From assembly GCF_022662475.1 (NCBI RefSeq), contig NZ_JAKNQQ010000003.1, forward strand, positions 310,001-374,000: a stretch of 64,000 bases of DNA. The letters run 5' to 3'. Origin of the DNA: Sphingomonas sp. TREG-RG-20F-R18-01 (lineage in GTDB: Bacteria > Pseudomonadota > Alphaproteobacteria > Sphingomonadales > Sphingomonadaceae). The position numbers and the translations under genes were made by a program. The notes below the pieces were generated by a model. That model saw nothing but the letters and a program-made list of their open reading frames with translations. It was not told where the DNA came from and ran no database searches. This document shows positions 53,819-63,166 of this stretch, piece after piece. Position 1 is the stretch's first letter. Every line of letters begins with the position of its first letter.

Positions 53819-56583
53819 CAGAATTGTGTCCCCACATTGAATGTTACAAGTTTACTATCGTCGCCCTTGTCCTTGAGCAGGGCGTAAGCGAGATCGATGC
53901 GCAACGGCCCGAACGGCGAGTTCCAGTTTACGCCAGTACCGACGGAAATGCGCGGACGTGGCGAGTCACCGACGAAGCGTTCGAGGAACGGAGAGATTGG
54001 CTGCCCCGACAGCGGGGTGTTGACCGACGTCCCGCTGCACGGTCCGCCGACCGTCGCCGAATAGCCGACCGTGCAGGTGGTGCTTGCCGATGGGTTGTTC
54101 CCGTCCGTCGCCGGCACGACGTAATAAGGCTGACCATTGGTCGCCAGGACCGGACGGTTGAGCGACTGAACCACCGTTCGGCCGGTGACCGGGTCGACCG
54201 CGGTCGGGAAGGTCGCCGTCGGCAACGGCCGCGTGATGCCGAACAACGCGCCTGCCTGCACGTAGATCGATGGCCGCAAGCCGAGTTCGCGCGCACCTGC
54301 GCCGAGCGGGATTTCCAGCTCGAGCTTGCCCAGGTAATAGGCGCGCCCACCGAGCGCGTCGTCCACGATCTGCGTCCGGTCGGTGACCAGCGTCTGGTTG
54401 CCCGCGGCGTCGGTCACATAGGGAATGCGCTGAATACGCGGCCCCACGCCGCGAATGTCGAACCCGCGGAAGTCCGGCTCGCCGAGATAAAAGCGGTCGG
54501 TGATGCGGACCGAATCGATCCCTGCCCCCCGGCTCTTCTCCAGCGACTTGATATAGCCGCCCTCGACGTTCAGCGAGGCGATGAACCCGCTGCCGACGTT
54601 GACGAATTTCGACCCTTCGATCTTGGTGCGGATGTACTTCACGTCCCCGCCGAGGCCGGCGAAGTCCTGGCTGAAGATGAAGCGCTGCCCGGCCGTCGGG
54701 CGCAGCCGGCTGTTGAGGCTGTCGTACAACAAGGAATAACCGACCGACGATGTCCAGCGGTTGCCGATGGCTTCGCAAAGGTACCGGCCGGCGAGCAGGT
54801 TGTCGCACTGGCCGTTGGTGAAATACGTCGCCTGATCGAGCCCGACCTGATCGTAGGACAGACCATAGCGGCCGGCGAGCTGCCAATATTCCGTCAGCGG
54901 GATACCCGCGCGCAGCTGGAAGCCGGTCGACACCTGCGTGTAGGTCGTCTGTCGCGTGTTGCCCAGATAGTTGAACGCATTGTAGTCGCGGCGGAAGATA
55001 TCGCCGCCGACCGCGATGTTCTTGTCGAACAGATAGGGTTCGGTGAACCCCAGCTCGACCGACTTGGAATAGGTCGAATAATTGACGCTTGCGCGCAGTT
55101 CCTGGCCCTTGCCGCGGAAGTTGCGCTGGCGGATCGAGGCCTGAATGATGAACTTTTCGAGACTCGAGAAACCTGCCGAAAGCGACAGCTCGCCGGTCGA
55201 CTTTTCCTCGACGTTCGCGGTCAGCACGACGCGATCGGGGGACGAGCCCTGCGTCTGCTTGATCTCGAACTTGTCCTGGAAGAAGCCGAGCGAATTGATG
55301 CGATCCTGCGAGCGCTTGACCTGGAAGCTGCTGAACGCATCGCCTTCCGCCAGACGGATCTCGCGGCGGATGATCTTGTCCTGCGTCTGCGTATTGCCGT
55401 TGATGTCGATGCGCTCGACATAGGATCGTTTCGCTTCGGCGATGTGGAAGTTGATACCCATCGTCAGCGTGTCCTTGTCACGCTGGAAGTCCGGGTTCAC
55501 CTCGGTAAAGGCATAGCCGAAGGCGCCGGCCGCCTCGCTCAGCGAATCGACCGCGGTCTCGACCTTCTTGGCGTTGTACCAGTCGCCCTTGTTGATCCCG
55601 AGGCTGGCGGCGAGCTTCTTGTTGTCGAAGTCGCGGATGTCGCTGTCGACGGTGACGTCGCCGAACTTGTAGCGCTTCCCCTCCTCCACCACGTAGGTGA
55701 TGATGAAGTCCTTCTTGTCGGGCGTCAGTTCGGCGACGGCGGACGTCACCTTGAAGTCGGCATAGCCTTCGGTCAGGTAGAACTGGCGCAGCTTCTGCTG
55801 GTCATACGCCAAGCGATCCTGGTCGTAGCTCGTGTTCGAACTCAGCAACGTCGTCAGGCGCGCCTGCTTGGTCGCCATCTGCTCGCGCAGCTTGTTGTCC
55901 GAGAATTCCTCGTTGCCCAGAATGTTGATCTGGCGAACCTTGGATTTCGGCCCTTCGCTCACTTCGAAGATCACGTCGACCCGGTTCTGGTCGAGGTTGA
56001 CCATCTTGGGCTCGACCACCGCGGCGAAGCGGCCTTGGCGGCGATACAATTCGATGATGCGGGCGACGTCCTGACGAACCGCGGTGCGCGTGAAGATCTG
56101 GCGGGGGGCGAGTTTCACCTCCTTCTTGATCTTGTCTTCCTTGAGCCGCTTGTTGCCCTCGAAGATGACACGATTGATCACCGGGTTTTCACGAATCCGC
56201 AACACGATGTCGCCAGTCTCGGCCCCTGCGATCGAGACGTCGGCGAACAGGTCGCTCGCGTAGAGATCCTTGATCGCCTGATCGAGCGACTCGTTGGTGA
56301 ACGCCTGACCGGTGCGCAACTTGGTGTAGGACAGCACGGTCTCGGGCTCGAGACGCTGCGATCCCTCGACGCGGATCGTCTTGATCGTGCGGGTGACGGC
56401 CGGCGCAGCCGCAACGGGCGACGCGACCGGCGCAGACGCCGTGGCCCGCGCGCTGGCCTTGGCGGGCGACCGTCCGGCTGCCGGCGTGGTCTGGGCCTCG
56501 GCGGGCAGACAGGACAGCATCGTGCCTGCCAGCAGCACGGCGGTGGCCCGTGCTCCGAAAGTTGAAACCTTGATCGCTGTCAC
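53818..56583 (-). CDS. bamA: Outer membrane assembly factor BamA
   Basis: Core of the beta-barrel assembly machine. 921 residues from GTG 56583. Signal peptide region (FGARATAVLLAGTMLSCLPA), an Ala/Pro-rich linker, then POTRA repeats (TIRVEGSQRLEPETVLSYT onward) and the 16-strand barrel ending NVGTQF with terminal Phe. Longer than E. coli BamA, mainly by the N-terminal linker. A TTG at 56595 would add four residues; GTG is chosen because GGGGTGGG precedes it. Lies between rseP and skp as in most Gram-negatives. Confidence 0.95.
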   Translation of the reverse strand: MTAIKVSTFGARATAVLLAGTMLSCLPAEAQTTPAAGRSPAKASARATASAPVASPVAAAPAVTRTIKTIRVEGSQRLEPETVLSYTKLRTGQAFTNESLDQAIKDLYASDLFADVSIAGAETGDIVLRIRENPVINRVIFEGNKRLKEDKIKKEVKLAPRQIFTRTAVRQDVARIIELYRRQGRFAAVVEPKMVNLDQNRVDVIFEVSEGPKSKVRQINILGNEEFSDNKLREQMATKQARLTTLLSSNTSYDQDRLAYDQQKLRQFYLTEGYADFKVTSAVAELTPDKKDFIITYVVEEGKRYKFGDVTVDSDIRDFDNKKLAASLGINKGDWYNAKKVETAVDSLSEAAGAFGYAFTEVNPDFQRDKDTLTMGINFHIAEAKRSYVERIDINGNTQTQDKIIRREIRLAEGDAFSSFQVKRSQDRINSLGFFQDKFEIKQTQGSSPDRVVLTANVEEKSTGELSLSAGFSSLEKFIIQASIRQRNFRGKGQELRASVNYSTYSKSVELGFTEPYLFDKNIAVGGDIFRRDYNAFNYLGNTRQTTYTQVSTGFQLRAGIPLTEYWQLAGRYGLSYDQVGLDQATYFTNGQCDNLLAGRYLCEAIGNRWTSSVGYSLLYDSLNSRLRPTAGQRFIFSQDFAGLGGDVKYIRTKIEGSKFVNVGSGFIASLNVEGGYIKSLEKSRGAGIDSVRITDRFYLGEPDFRGFDIRGVGPRIQRIPYVTDAAGNQTLVTDRTQIVDDALGGRAYYLGKLELEIPLGAGARELGLRPSIYVQAGALFGITRPLPTATFPTAVDPVTGRTVVQSLNRPVLATNGQPYYVVPATDGNNPSASTTCTVGYSATVGGPCSGTSVNTPLSGQPISPFLERFVGDSPRPRISVGTGVNWNSPFGPLRIDLAYALLKDKGDDSKLVTFNVGTQF

Positions 56584-56650
56584 ATCCCACCCCAAATCGG
56601 AGAAAATACTCGCGTGCCCAAAAACGCTGGCTCGCCCTGCCTCACCTGCG

Positions 56651-57784
56651 TCAACCGATCAACCCGGCGAGGGTCTTCCAGAGTCCGAATGCGCCAAGAT
56701 CGTTGAACGTCACCATCACCATCAACGCCAGTATTGCGGCCAATCCCCCGCGGAAAGCCCATTCCTGGACCGACGGTGCAACCGGTTTCCGCTGGACGGC
56801 CTCGATCGCGTAGAAAAACAAATGGCCGCCATCCAGCAACGGGATTGGCAACAGGTTGATGAATCCCAGATTAATCGAAACGCCAGCGATGAAGAAGATC
56901 AGCACCGGCCAGCCCAGCGTCAGTTGCTCGCCGGACGCCTTGGCAATGCGCAGTGGCCCGCCGAGTTCGTCGACCGAGCGACGGCCAGACAGGATCTGCC
57001 CCAGCCCCTCGACGGTGGTTCGCAGGATCGTCCCGGTCATCTCGATCCCGACGACGGGCGCTTCGAGCATGCCCACGCGCGCGGCGACCGGTGCGGTCGG
57101 GCCGATACCGAGCAGGCCCTTCTTGAACTCGTTCCCGAAGCGATCCCGCTCCGTCGCGACGCCAAGGACCGCCTGGCAGCTTTCGGGACGACCAGCGTGG
57201 ATGAAATCGATCCGCACCGCTTCGGCGGGACGCAGCACGGTGTACTGGAAAACATCCTTGAAGGTCGTGATCGCACGACCGTTCAGCGCCGTGATCCGGT
57301 CGCCCGGCTGCAACCCGGCCTTCGCCGCGGCGCTCCCGGGGCTGACGAGCCCGACCACCGACGGGGTTCGGTCGACGCCGTAGCTCATGGCGAACCCGGC
57401 GAGAATGAGAATGGCAATGAGGAAGTTCGTGACCGGCCCCGCCGCCACGACGATCGCGCGCTGCCACACGGGCCGCGCCTGCAAGGTCCGCGCGCGCTCG
57501 GCTGCGGGAAGTTCCAGCCAGGCTGGATCGGGAACGCTCGCGGCATTCATGTCGCCGGCGAATTTGACATAACCGCCCAGTGGCAAGGCGCTGAACTTCC
57601 ACCGCGTTCCGCGGCGATCGGTCCAGCCGAAGAGCTCCTTGCCAAAGCCGATCGAAAACGCGTCGATCTTCACGCCGAACATGCGCCCGGCGAGATAATG
57701 GCCCAACTCATGCAGGAATACGAGCGGACCGATCACCAGCGCGAAGGCCAGGATGGTCAGCAGAAATCCGGGCGATTGGCTCAA
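56651..57784 (-). CDS. rseP: RIP metalloprotease RseP (site-2 protease)
   Basis: Intramembrane protease that cleaves anti-sigma factors and signal peptides. 377 residues. Zinc motif HELGH in TM1 (VFLHELGHYLAGR), a PDZ domain (GLVSPGSAAAKAGLQPGDRI), and a second LDG motif (PIPLLDGGHLFFYAIEA) with TM helices at both ends. Overlaps dxr by 4 bp and precedes bamA by 67 bp. Confidence 0.95.
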   Translation of the reverse strand: MSQSPGFLLTILAFALVIGPLVFLHELGHYLAGRMFGVKIDAFSIGFGKELFGWTDRRGTRWKFSALPLGGYVKFAGDMNAASVPDPAWLELPAAERARTLQARPVWQRAIVVAAGPVTNFLIAILILAGFAMSYGVDRTPSVVGLVSPGSAAAKAGLQPGDRITALNGRAITTFKDVFQYTVLRPAEAVRIDFIHAGRPESCQAVLGVATERDRFGNEFKKGLLGIGPTAPVAARVGMLEAPVVGIEMTGTILRTTVEGLGQILSGRRSVDELGGPLRIAKASGEQLTLGWPVLIFFIAGVSINLGFINLLPIPLLDGGHLFFYAIEAVQRKPVAPSVQEWAFRGGLAAILALMVMVTFNDLGAFGLWKTLAGLIG

Positions 57785-58962
57785 ACGACGCTATCCTTCA
57801 TCAACGCCCCGTTGCGGTACCCCACCTGCCGGCGCGCTATGCTGCGCGCTTCAGCATCGACCGCAAGAACGTCGCCCAACGTTCCCGGTGCGGCCGGATG
57901 ATAGACGGACAGCGTATCGTCCACGATTGCGGCAATTTCGAGGAAGCCGATCTCGCGGTTGAGGAAGGCGGCAACCGCGACTTCGTTGGCGGCATTGAGG
58001 ATCGCCGGCCGTGCGCCGCCCACGTCGAGCGCTTCCCGCGTGAGCCGCAACGCGGGGAAGCGGTCGGGATCGGGGGCGTGGAAGTCGAGGTTGCCGATCG
58101 CGACCAGGTCGAGCGGCGCCATCGGCGTCGCCATCCGGTCCGGCCAGGCAAGGCAGTGCGCGATTGGCGTACGCATGTCGGGCGGCCCCATCTGCGCCAG
58201 GACCGATCCATCGACATAGTCGACAAGCGAGTGGATCACCGATTGCGGATGGATGACGATCTCGATCGCATCGTGCGGCACAGGAAAGAGGCGCGCCGCT
58301 TCGATCAGCTCGAGGCCCTTGTTGAACAGGGTCGCCGAATCGACCGAGATCTTCGCCCCCATCGACCAGTTCGGGTGCGCGACGGCCTGTTCGGGCGTCA
58401 CGCTGCGCATCTGTTCGGTCGTCCAGGTGCGGAACGGACCCCCGCTGCACGTAAGAATGATCCGGCGGACCCGTTCGGGCCGGGCGGCGTCGAAACACTG
58501 GAAAATCGCATTATGTTCGGAATCGGCCGGAAGCAGCGTGGCGCCGTATTTCGCGGCGGCCGCCAGCACCACGTCTCCCGCGGACACAAGCGGTTCCTTG
58601 TTCGCGAGGATGATCGTCTTCCCCCCCGCGATTGCCGCCATGACCGGCTCGAGCCCGATACAGCCGACGATCGCCCCCATGGTAATGTCGGCGCCGAGCG
58701 TCGCCGCCTCGATGACTGCGGCCCTGCCGCCTGCGCAGACCGTATCGGTCCCAGCAAGCGCCAGTCGCAGGTCCGGCAGGCAAGCCTCGTCGGCAACGAC
58801 GGCCAACCGTGCGCGTGTCCGGATGGCAGCAGCGGCCAGACGCGCGACGTCGCAATTGGCCGTCAGGGCGAGGACCTGGAACCGTTCGGGCTCGCGCTCG
58901 ACCAGGTCGAGGGTCGACGTCCCGATGGACCCCGTCGCCCCCAGAATTGTAATCGTCTTCAC
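57781..58962 (-). CDS. dxr: DXP reductoisomerase
   Basis: First committed MEP isoprenoid step, NADPH-dependent. 393 residues. N-terminal ITILGATGSIGTSTLDL (NADPH), then KTIILANKEPLVSAGD, PADSEHNAIFQC, SVDSATLFNKGLELIEA and HPQSVIHSLVDYVDGSVLAQ. GTG 58962 chosen because it overlaps the cdsA stop (GTGA) and yields the usual N-terminus; TTG 58968 would add two residues. ispDF is also in the window, so three MEP activities lie within 28 kb. Confidence 0.95.
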   Translation of the reverse strand: MKTITILGATGSIGTSTLDLVEREPERFQVLALTANCDVARLAAAAIRTRARLAVVADEACLPDLRLALAGTDTVCAGGRAAVIEAATLGADITMGAIVGCIGLEPVMAAIAGGKTIILANKEPLVSAGDVVLAAAAKYGATLLPADSEHNAIFQCFDAARPERVRRIILTCSGGPFRTWTTEQMRSVTPEQAVAHPNWSMGAKISVDSATLFNKGLELIEAARLFPVPHDAIEIVIHPQSVIHSLVDYVDGSVLAQMGPPDMRTPIAHCLAWPDRMATPMAPLDLVAIGNLDFHAPDPDRFPALRLTREALDVGGARPAILNAANEVAVAAFLNREIGFLEIAAIVDDTLSVYHPAAPGTLGDVLAVDAEARSIARRQVGYRNGALMKDSVV

Positions 58963-59759
58963 CACCAATAAACCTTCGGCAAAATCACGAGAAAAGCGGC
59001 GATGGGCGCAACCGGAACGAGCCCGTCCAGCCGGTCGAGGACACCGCCATGTCCCGGCAGGATCGTCCCGCTGTCCTTTACGCCGGCGCGACGCTTCAGC
59101 CAGCTTTCGTACAAATCACCGATCTGCGCCAGCACCGCCAGAAAAGGCGTCGCCAGCGTCAAGCGGAGCGGCAAGCCGTATGCGACGTGGAGCAACGCCG
59201 CCAATGCGCCAGCGGCCAGGACGCCCCCGGCAAGCCCGGCCCATGTCTTGTTGGGGCTGATCCTGGGCGCGAGCTTTGGTCCGCCGAAGAACCGGCCAGC
59301 GAAATAGGCCCCGATATCGCACGCCCACACCAGCGCCAGCGCCCATAGCGTGAACACGATCCCGCCTGGCTGGCTGCGGATGAGCAACAAGGCCAGGACG
59401 GGCAACCCGACATAGGCCGCGCCGAGCGCAAGGCCCTGCCGTCGGGTGACGATCACGATGAAGAACCCTGCACCTGCGATCAGTCCGAGCGCGAAAAAGC
59501 CGGGCCCGGCACCGAGCGTGGGTGCCATGATCGCCAGCGGAACCGACAACGCATATTGGGCCAGGCGTTTCGTCTGCGGCGGGGTCGCGTGCAGATCCGC
59601 CCATTCCGCCATCATAACCAAGCCCAGCGCCACACACAGCAGCCAGAATGCCAGACCGCCAACGAGTACGGATAGCATCGCGACCGCAATCAGGGCCACG
59701 CCGACGATGGCCCGCAGGGCGAGGTTCGACGCTTTTTTCGGCGGACGTTCGGGCTTCAC
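58959..59759 (-). CDS. cdsA: Phosphatidate cytidylyltransferase
   Basis: Makes CDP-diacylglycerol for phospholipids. 266 residues, about seven TM helices. The C-terminal signature SPNKTWAGLAGGVLAAGALA, then DLYESWLKRRAGVKDSGTIL and PGHGGVLDRLDGLV, is the CdsA consensus with Mg ligands. GTG 59759 overlaps the uppS stop (GTGA). Confidence 0.94.
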   Translation of the reverse strand: MKPERPPKKASNLALRAIVGVALIAVAMLSVLVGGLAFWLLCVALGLVMMAEWADLHATPPQTKRLAQYALSVPLAIMAPTLGAGPGFFALGLIAGAGFFIVIVTRRQGLALGAAYVGLPVLALLLIRSQPGGIVFTLWALALVWACDIGAYFAGRFFGGPKLAPRISPNKTWAGLAGGVLAAGALAALLHVAYGLPLRLTLATPFLAVLAQIGDLYESWLKRRAGVKDSGTILPGHGGVLDRLDGLVPVAPIAAFLVILPKVYWW

Positions 59760-60526
59760 AGGCCCCCGAACCGCCGTTGCCGCTGCCCGAACGCCGCGAT
59801 CGCGCGTGCGAACGTGTCGCCGTCGAACTCCGGCCATAGCGTATCGACAAACAGCAATTCGGCGTAAGCCGCCTGCCATAGCAGAAAATTGGACAACCGC
59901 ACTTCGCCCGACGTGCGGATCAGCAAGTCGAGCGGCGGGAGATCCCGGGTTTCGAGCTGCTGCTCGAACAGGTCCGCGTCGATCGTTGCGGGGTCGAGCG
60001 TCCCGTCCCGCGCCTGCTCCGCCAGCCGACGCGCAACCGAAGCGATCTCGGCCTGCGCGCCATAATTGAGCGCGATCACCAGGATCGGGCCGGTATTGGC
60101 GGACGTCCGCGCCACGGCATCATCGATCAGCTGCACGAGGTCGCCGCTGAACCGGCGATAGTCGCCAATCACCCGCAGCCGGACATTGTCCCGGACGAGC
60201 TCGTCGAGGTCACTGCGGATGAACAGGCGGAGCAAACCCATCAGGTCGCTCACCTCTTCCTCGGGCCGACGCCAATTCTCGCTCGAGAACGCATAGAGCG
60301 TCAGCACCTCTACGCCGAGCGTCCGCGCCGCCCGCGCTACGCGCCGTACGGCTTCGACGCCCTGGCGGTGCCCGGCGACGCGCGGCAAGTGCCGCTTCTT
60401 CGCCCAGCGGCCATTGCCGTCCATGATGATCGCGACGTGACGCGGGAGGACGGCAACGCCGGAATCCGGCGTCCCCGATTCCAATGTCCTCGCCCGATCG
60501 GCAGCCGGGGCGGCGAACGGCCTCAC
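59756..60526 (-). CDS. uppS: Undecaprenyl diphosphate synthase
   Basis: Cis-prenyltransferase that makes the C55 lipid carrier for peptidoglycan. 256 residues. Catalytic Asp in [16 protein letters not shown], then [19 protein letters not shown], and [21 protein letters not shown] (with Glu of the Mg site). GTG 60526 overlaps the frr stop (GTGA); the N-terminal ~25 residues are a non-conserved extension. Confidence 0.95.
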   Translation of the reverse strand: MRPFAAPAADRARTLESGTPDSGVAVLPRHVAIIMDGNGRWAKKRHLPRVAGHRQGVEAVRRVARAARTLGVEVLTLYAFSSENWRRPEEEVSDLMGLLRLFIRSDLDELVRDNVRLRVIGDYRRFSGDLVQLIDDAVARTSANTGPILVIALNYGAQAEIASVARRLAEQARDGTLDPATIDADLFEQQLETRDLPPLDLLIRTSGEVRLSNFLLWQAAYAELLFVDTLWPEFDGDTFARAIAAFGQRQRRFGGL

Positions 60527-61080
60527 TTCCCCAGGATTTCCTTTTCCTTGGCGGTTGCGGCGGCATCGATCTCGCCGATCGTCTTGTCGGTCAGCTTCTG
60601 CACTTCGGTCTCGAGCTTCTTGCGCTCGTCCTCACTGTAGACGCCCTTCTTCTCGTCGGTCTTGAGGCTGTCCATCCCGTCACGCCGCACGTTCCGCGCC
60701 GCAATGCGCGCATCTTCCGCGTACTTACCGGCGAGCTTGGCAAGTTCCTTGCGGCGCTCCTCGGTCAGATCCGGGATTGGCAAACGCAGGGTGGTGCCGT
60801 CGACGATCGGGTTGAGCCCGAGCCCAGCCGAACGGATCGCCTTGTCGCACGGACCGACGTTCATCTTGTCCCACACCTGGACCGAGATCATCCGCGGCTC
60901 GGGGACCGAGACGGTCGCAACCTGGTTGAGCGGCATCTGCGCGCCATACACTTCGACCGTCACCGGATCGAGCAGCGACGTCGACGCGCGCCCCGTACGC
61001 AGACCGCTGAGGTCGCCCTTCAACGATTCGATGCTGCCCGCCATGCGGCGCTCGAGATCGGCCTTGTCATAGGCTGCCAT
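60523..61080 (-). CDS. frr: Ribosome recycling factor
   Basis: Splits post-termination ribosomes with EF-G. 185 residues, standard length. L-shaped fold with conserved [18 protein letters not shown] and [20 protein letters not shown] near the start, [20 protein letters not shown], and RNVRRDGMD. Follows pyrH by 2 bp. Confidence 0.96.
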   Translation of the reverse strand: MAAYDKADLERRMAGSIESLKGDLSGLRTGRASTSLLDPVTVEVYGAQMPLNQVATVSVPEPRMISVQVWDKMNVGPCDKAIRSAGLGLNPIVDGTTLRLPIPDLTEERRKELAKLAGKYAEDARIAARNVRRDGMDSLKTDEKKGVYSEDERKKLETEVQKLTDKTIGEIDAAATAKEKEILGK

Positions 61081-61082
61081 GA

Positions 61083-61811
61083 TTATGCTCCTGTCTCTGC
61101 CTGGACGATCGTGGATACGCCTTCACCCCGCAGCACCGCGGCAAGATTGCCGGGCTCGCGGATGTTGAAGACGACGATCGGGATATTGTTGTCACGACAC
61201 AGGGCGATCGCGCTCGCGTCCATGACCTTGAGGTCCTTCGCGAGCACGGTGCCATAGCCGATCGTGTCGTAGCGCTTGGCGGTCGGGACGAGCTTCGGGT
61301 CGGCGTCATAGACACCGTCGACCGAAGTGCCCTTGAACAGCGCGTCGCACTTCATCTCGGCGGCACGCAAGGCGGCACCGCTGTCGGTGGTGAAATAAGG
61401 ACTGCCGACGCCCGCCGCGAAGATCACGACGCGCCCCTTTTCGAGGTGGCGCTCCGCGCGGCGGCGGATGAACGGCTCGCAGACGCTCGCCATCGGGATC
61501 GCGGACTGGACGCGCGTGTCGACGCCGATCTGCTCGAGCGCATTCTGCACCGCGAGCGCATTCATCACGGTCGCGAGCATCCCCATGTAATCGGCGGTCG
61601 CGCGCTCGAAGCCCTTGGCTGCGGCGGCGAGGCCGCGGAAGATGTTGCCGCCCCCGACGACGACGCACACCTCGAACCCCTTGGATCGCGCATCCGCGAT
61701 CTCGCCCGCGACACGCGCGGTCACCGCAGGATCAATCGACAATCCGCCGGGGCCCATCAGGACCTCGCCCGACAGTTTCAGGAGGATACGTTTGAAATTT
61801 GGGTTTGGCAC
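61083..61811 (-). CDS. pyrH: UMP kinase
   Basis: Phosphorylates UMP to UDP. 242 residues. [15 protein letters not shown] (ATP-binding), [29 protein letters not shown], and [20 protein letters not shown] with family motifs. GTG 61811 is used; no better start is visible. First gene of pyrH-frr-uppS-cdsA-dxr-rseP-bamA-skp-fabZ; 334 bp separates it from tsf. Confidence 0.95.
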   Translation of the reverse strand: MPNPNFKRILLKLSGEVLMGPGGLSIDPAVTARVAGEIADARSKGFEVCVVVGGGNIFRGLAAAAKGFERATADYMGMLATVMNALAVQNALEQIGVDTRVQSAIPMASVCEPFIRRRAERHLEKGRVVIFAAGVGSPYFTTDSGAALRAAEMKCDALFKGTSVDGVYDADPKLVPTAKRYDTIGYGTVLAKDLKVMDASAIALCRDNNIPIVVFNIREPGNLAAVLRGEGVSTIVQAETGA

Positions 61812-62145
61812 GACAATCCGAACGGCAAGAAGACGGGGCGCGCGGACCTTATCGGGGGCGCGGAGCGATTGGAAGCGCGGAAACTGTACTCACGCGTCGA
61901 TCGGCCGGCGCGGAGCGGAAACCATCGCGGGATTGCGCCGGGTCGTCGTCGGCACCGGCCGACGGGCGGGTGCGTCCCATCAACGACCCCTCCCGTTCGT
62001 TTCGAGCGAAGTCGAGAAACCTGGCACAGCGCGGGGATTCTCGACGTCGCTCGAAACGAACGGATCGGCACGGGTGCATCACACCCATGCCAACGTCCAA
62101 CACCCGGCAGCCGTCTCGGGCCACCGGGTGTCGAGCGCGATACGC
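61812..62145. other. Intergenic region between pyrH and tsf
   Basis: 334 bp. It contains the palindromic repeat 61993-62063. The part next to pyrH (61812-61990) should carry the pyrH promoter; no clear hexamer pair was found. The part next to tsf (62064-62145) shows no recognised element. Confidence 0.5.
61993..62063. repeat. Palindromic repeat, relative of the GNAT-gene array
   Basis: Left arm CCGTTCGTTTCGAGCGAAGT (then CGAGAA; 61993-62018) pairs with right arm TTCTCGACGTCGCTCGAAAC (then GAACGG; 62038-62063) with one mismatch in 26 bp. It shares the CCGTTCG start, GAGCGAAGTCGA and the central GGCACAGCGC with the copies in the acetyltransferase gene. Confidence 0.92.
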
Positions 62146-63081
62146 TTAGGCGGTCGGCTGGGGAACGCCCGATGCCGCAGCGACTTCCGCTGCGAAATCC
62201 GTGGCTTCCTTCTCGATGCCCTCACCCAGCTGGAAGCGGACATAGTCCTTGAGCTCGATCGACTTGCCCGCTGCCTTTGCGGCATTGGCAACGACGTCCG
62301 AGATCTTGGTCTTGCCGTCCATCACCAGCAGCTGGCTGACGAGCGCGTTTTCCTTGCGGTACTTGGCGATCGCACCATCGACCATCTTGGCGACGATGTC
62401 GGCAGGCTTGCCGCTCTCAGCTGCCTTTTCGGTCGCGATAGCCCGCTCGCGCGCGACGATCTCGGGGTCAAGACCGTCCTCGTTGAGCGCGAGCGGGAAA
62501 GCGGCTGCGATGTGCATCGCGATCTGCTTACCGAGCGGCTCGAGCACGTCGTAGCCGGCATCGCTCTCGAGCGCGACGAGCACGCCGATCTTGCCGAGGC
62601 CCTGCGCTGCCTGGTTGTGGATGTACGGGATCACCGCGCCCTGCGTGACTTCGAGGCGCTTGGCGCGACGCAGGTTCTGGTTCTCGCCGATCGTCGCGAT
62701 GTTGTTGGTGAGCGTCTCCTCGACGGTATTCTCGCCGAGCGATGCCGCCTTGATGACGGCAATGTCGTCACCGAGCCGCAGCGCGACCGACGTCACGTCG
62801 CGGACGAACGTCTGGAACTGCTCGTTCTTGGCAACGAAATCGGTCTCGGAATTGACTTCGACCGCTGCACCGATCGTGCCGTCGACTTCGACGCCGATCA
62901 GGCCCTCGGCCGCGGTGCGGCTGGACTTCTTGGCGGCAGCAGCGAGGCCCTTGGCGCGCAGCCAGTCCATCGCAGCGGTCATGTCGCCGCCGGCTTCGGT
63001 CAACGCCTTCTTGCAATCCATCATGCCCGCGCCGCTCTTCTCGCGCAGGTCCTTCACCGCAGCGGCAGTAATGTCGGCCAT
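62146..63081 (-). CDS. tsf: Elongation factor Ts
   Basis: Nucleotide exchange factor for EF-Tu. 311 residues. N-terminal UBA-like part ([20 protein letters not shown]), core with [21 protein letters not shown] (the TDFV contact motif), and a C-terminal helical part. Follows rpsB in the conserved rpsB-tsf pair, separated by 85 bp with a strong hairpin. Confidence 0.97.
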   Translation of the reverse strand: MADITAAAVKDLREKSGAGMMDCKKALTEAGGDMTAAMDWLRAKGLAAAAKKSSRTAAEGLIGVEVDGTIGAAVEVNSETDFVAKNEQFQTFVRDVTSVALRLGDDIAVIKAASLGENTVEETLTNNIATIGENQNLRRAKRLEVTQGAVIPYIHNQAAQGLGKIGVLVALESDAGYDVLEPLGKQIAMHIAAAFPLALNEDGLDPEIVARERAIATEKAAESGKPADIVAKMVDGAIAKYRKENALVSQLLVMDGKTKISDVVANAAKAAGKSIELKDYVRFQLGEGIEKEATDFAAEVAAASGVPQPTA

Positions 63082-63115
63082 GTCACTTATCCTCTTGTGT
63101 GTCAGATGCGGTTTT

Positions 63116-63146
63116 GGACGGGGCAGAGCGATGCCCTACCCCGTCC
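63116..63146 (-). terminator. Hairpin between rpsB and tsf (attenuator-like)
   Basis: GGACGGGGCAGAGC (63116-63129) and GCCCTACCCCGTCC (63133-63146) form a stem with two mismatches. It lies ~20 bp after the rpsB stop. No T-run follows on the minus strand (it reads AAAACCGC), so a partial terminator or mRNA-processing hairpin separating rpsB and tsf expression is more likely than a full terminator. Confidence 0.5.
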
Positions 63147-63166
63147 CTATGTCAGTTATGCGACGC

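Noticed and set aside
53824..56565. 913-codon plus-strand ORF opposite bamA
   Set aside because: Full antisense to a clear BamA; composition (Arg/Ala/Asp/Leu-rich, no motifs) is that of a high-GC shadow frame.
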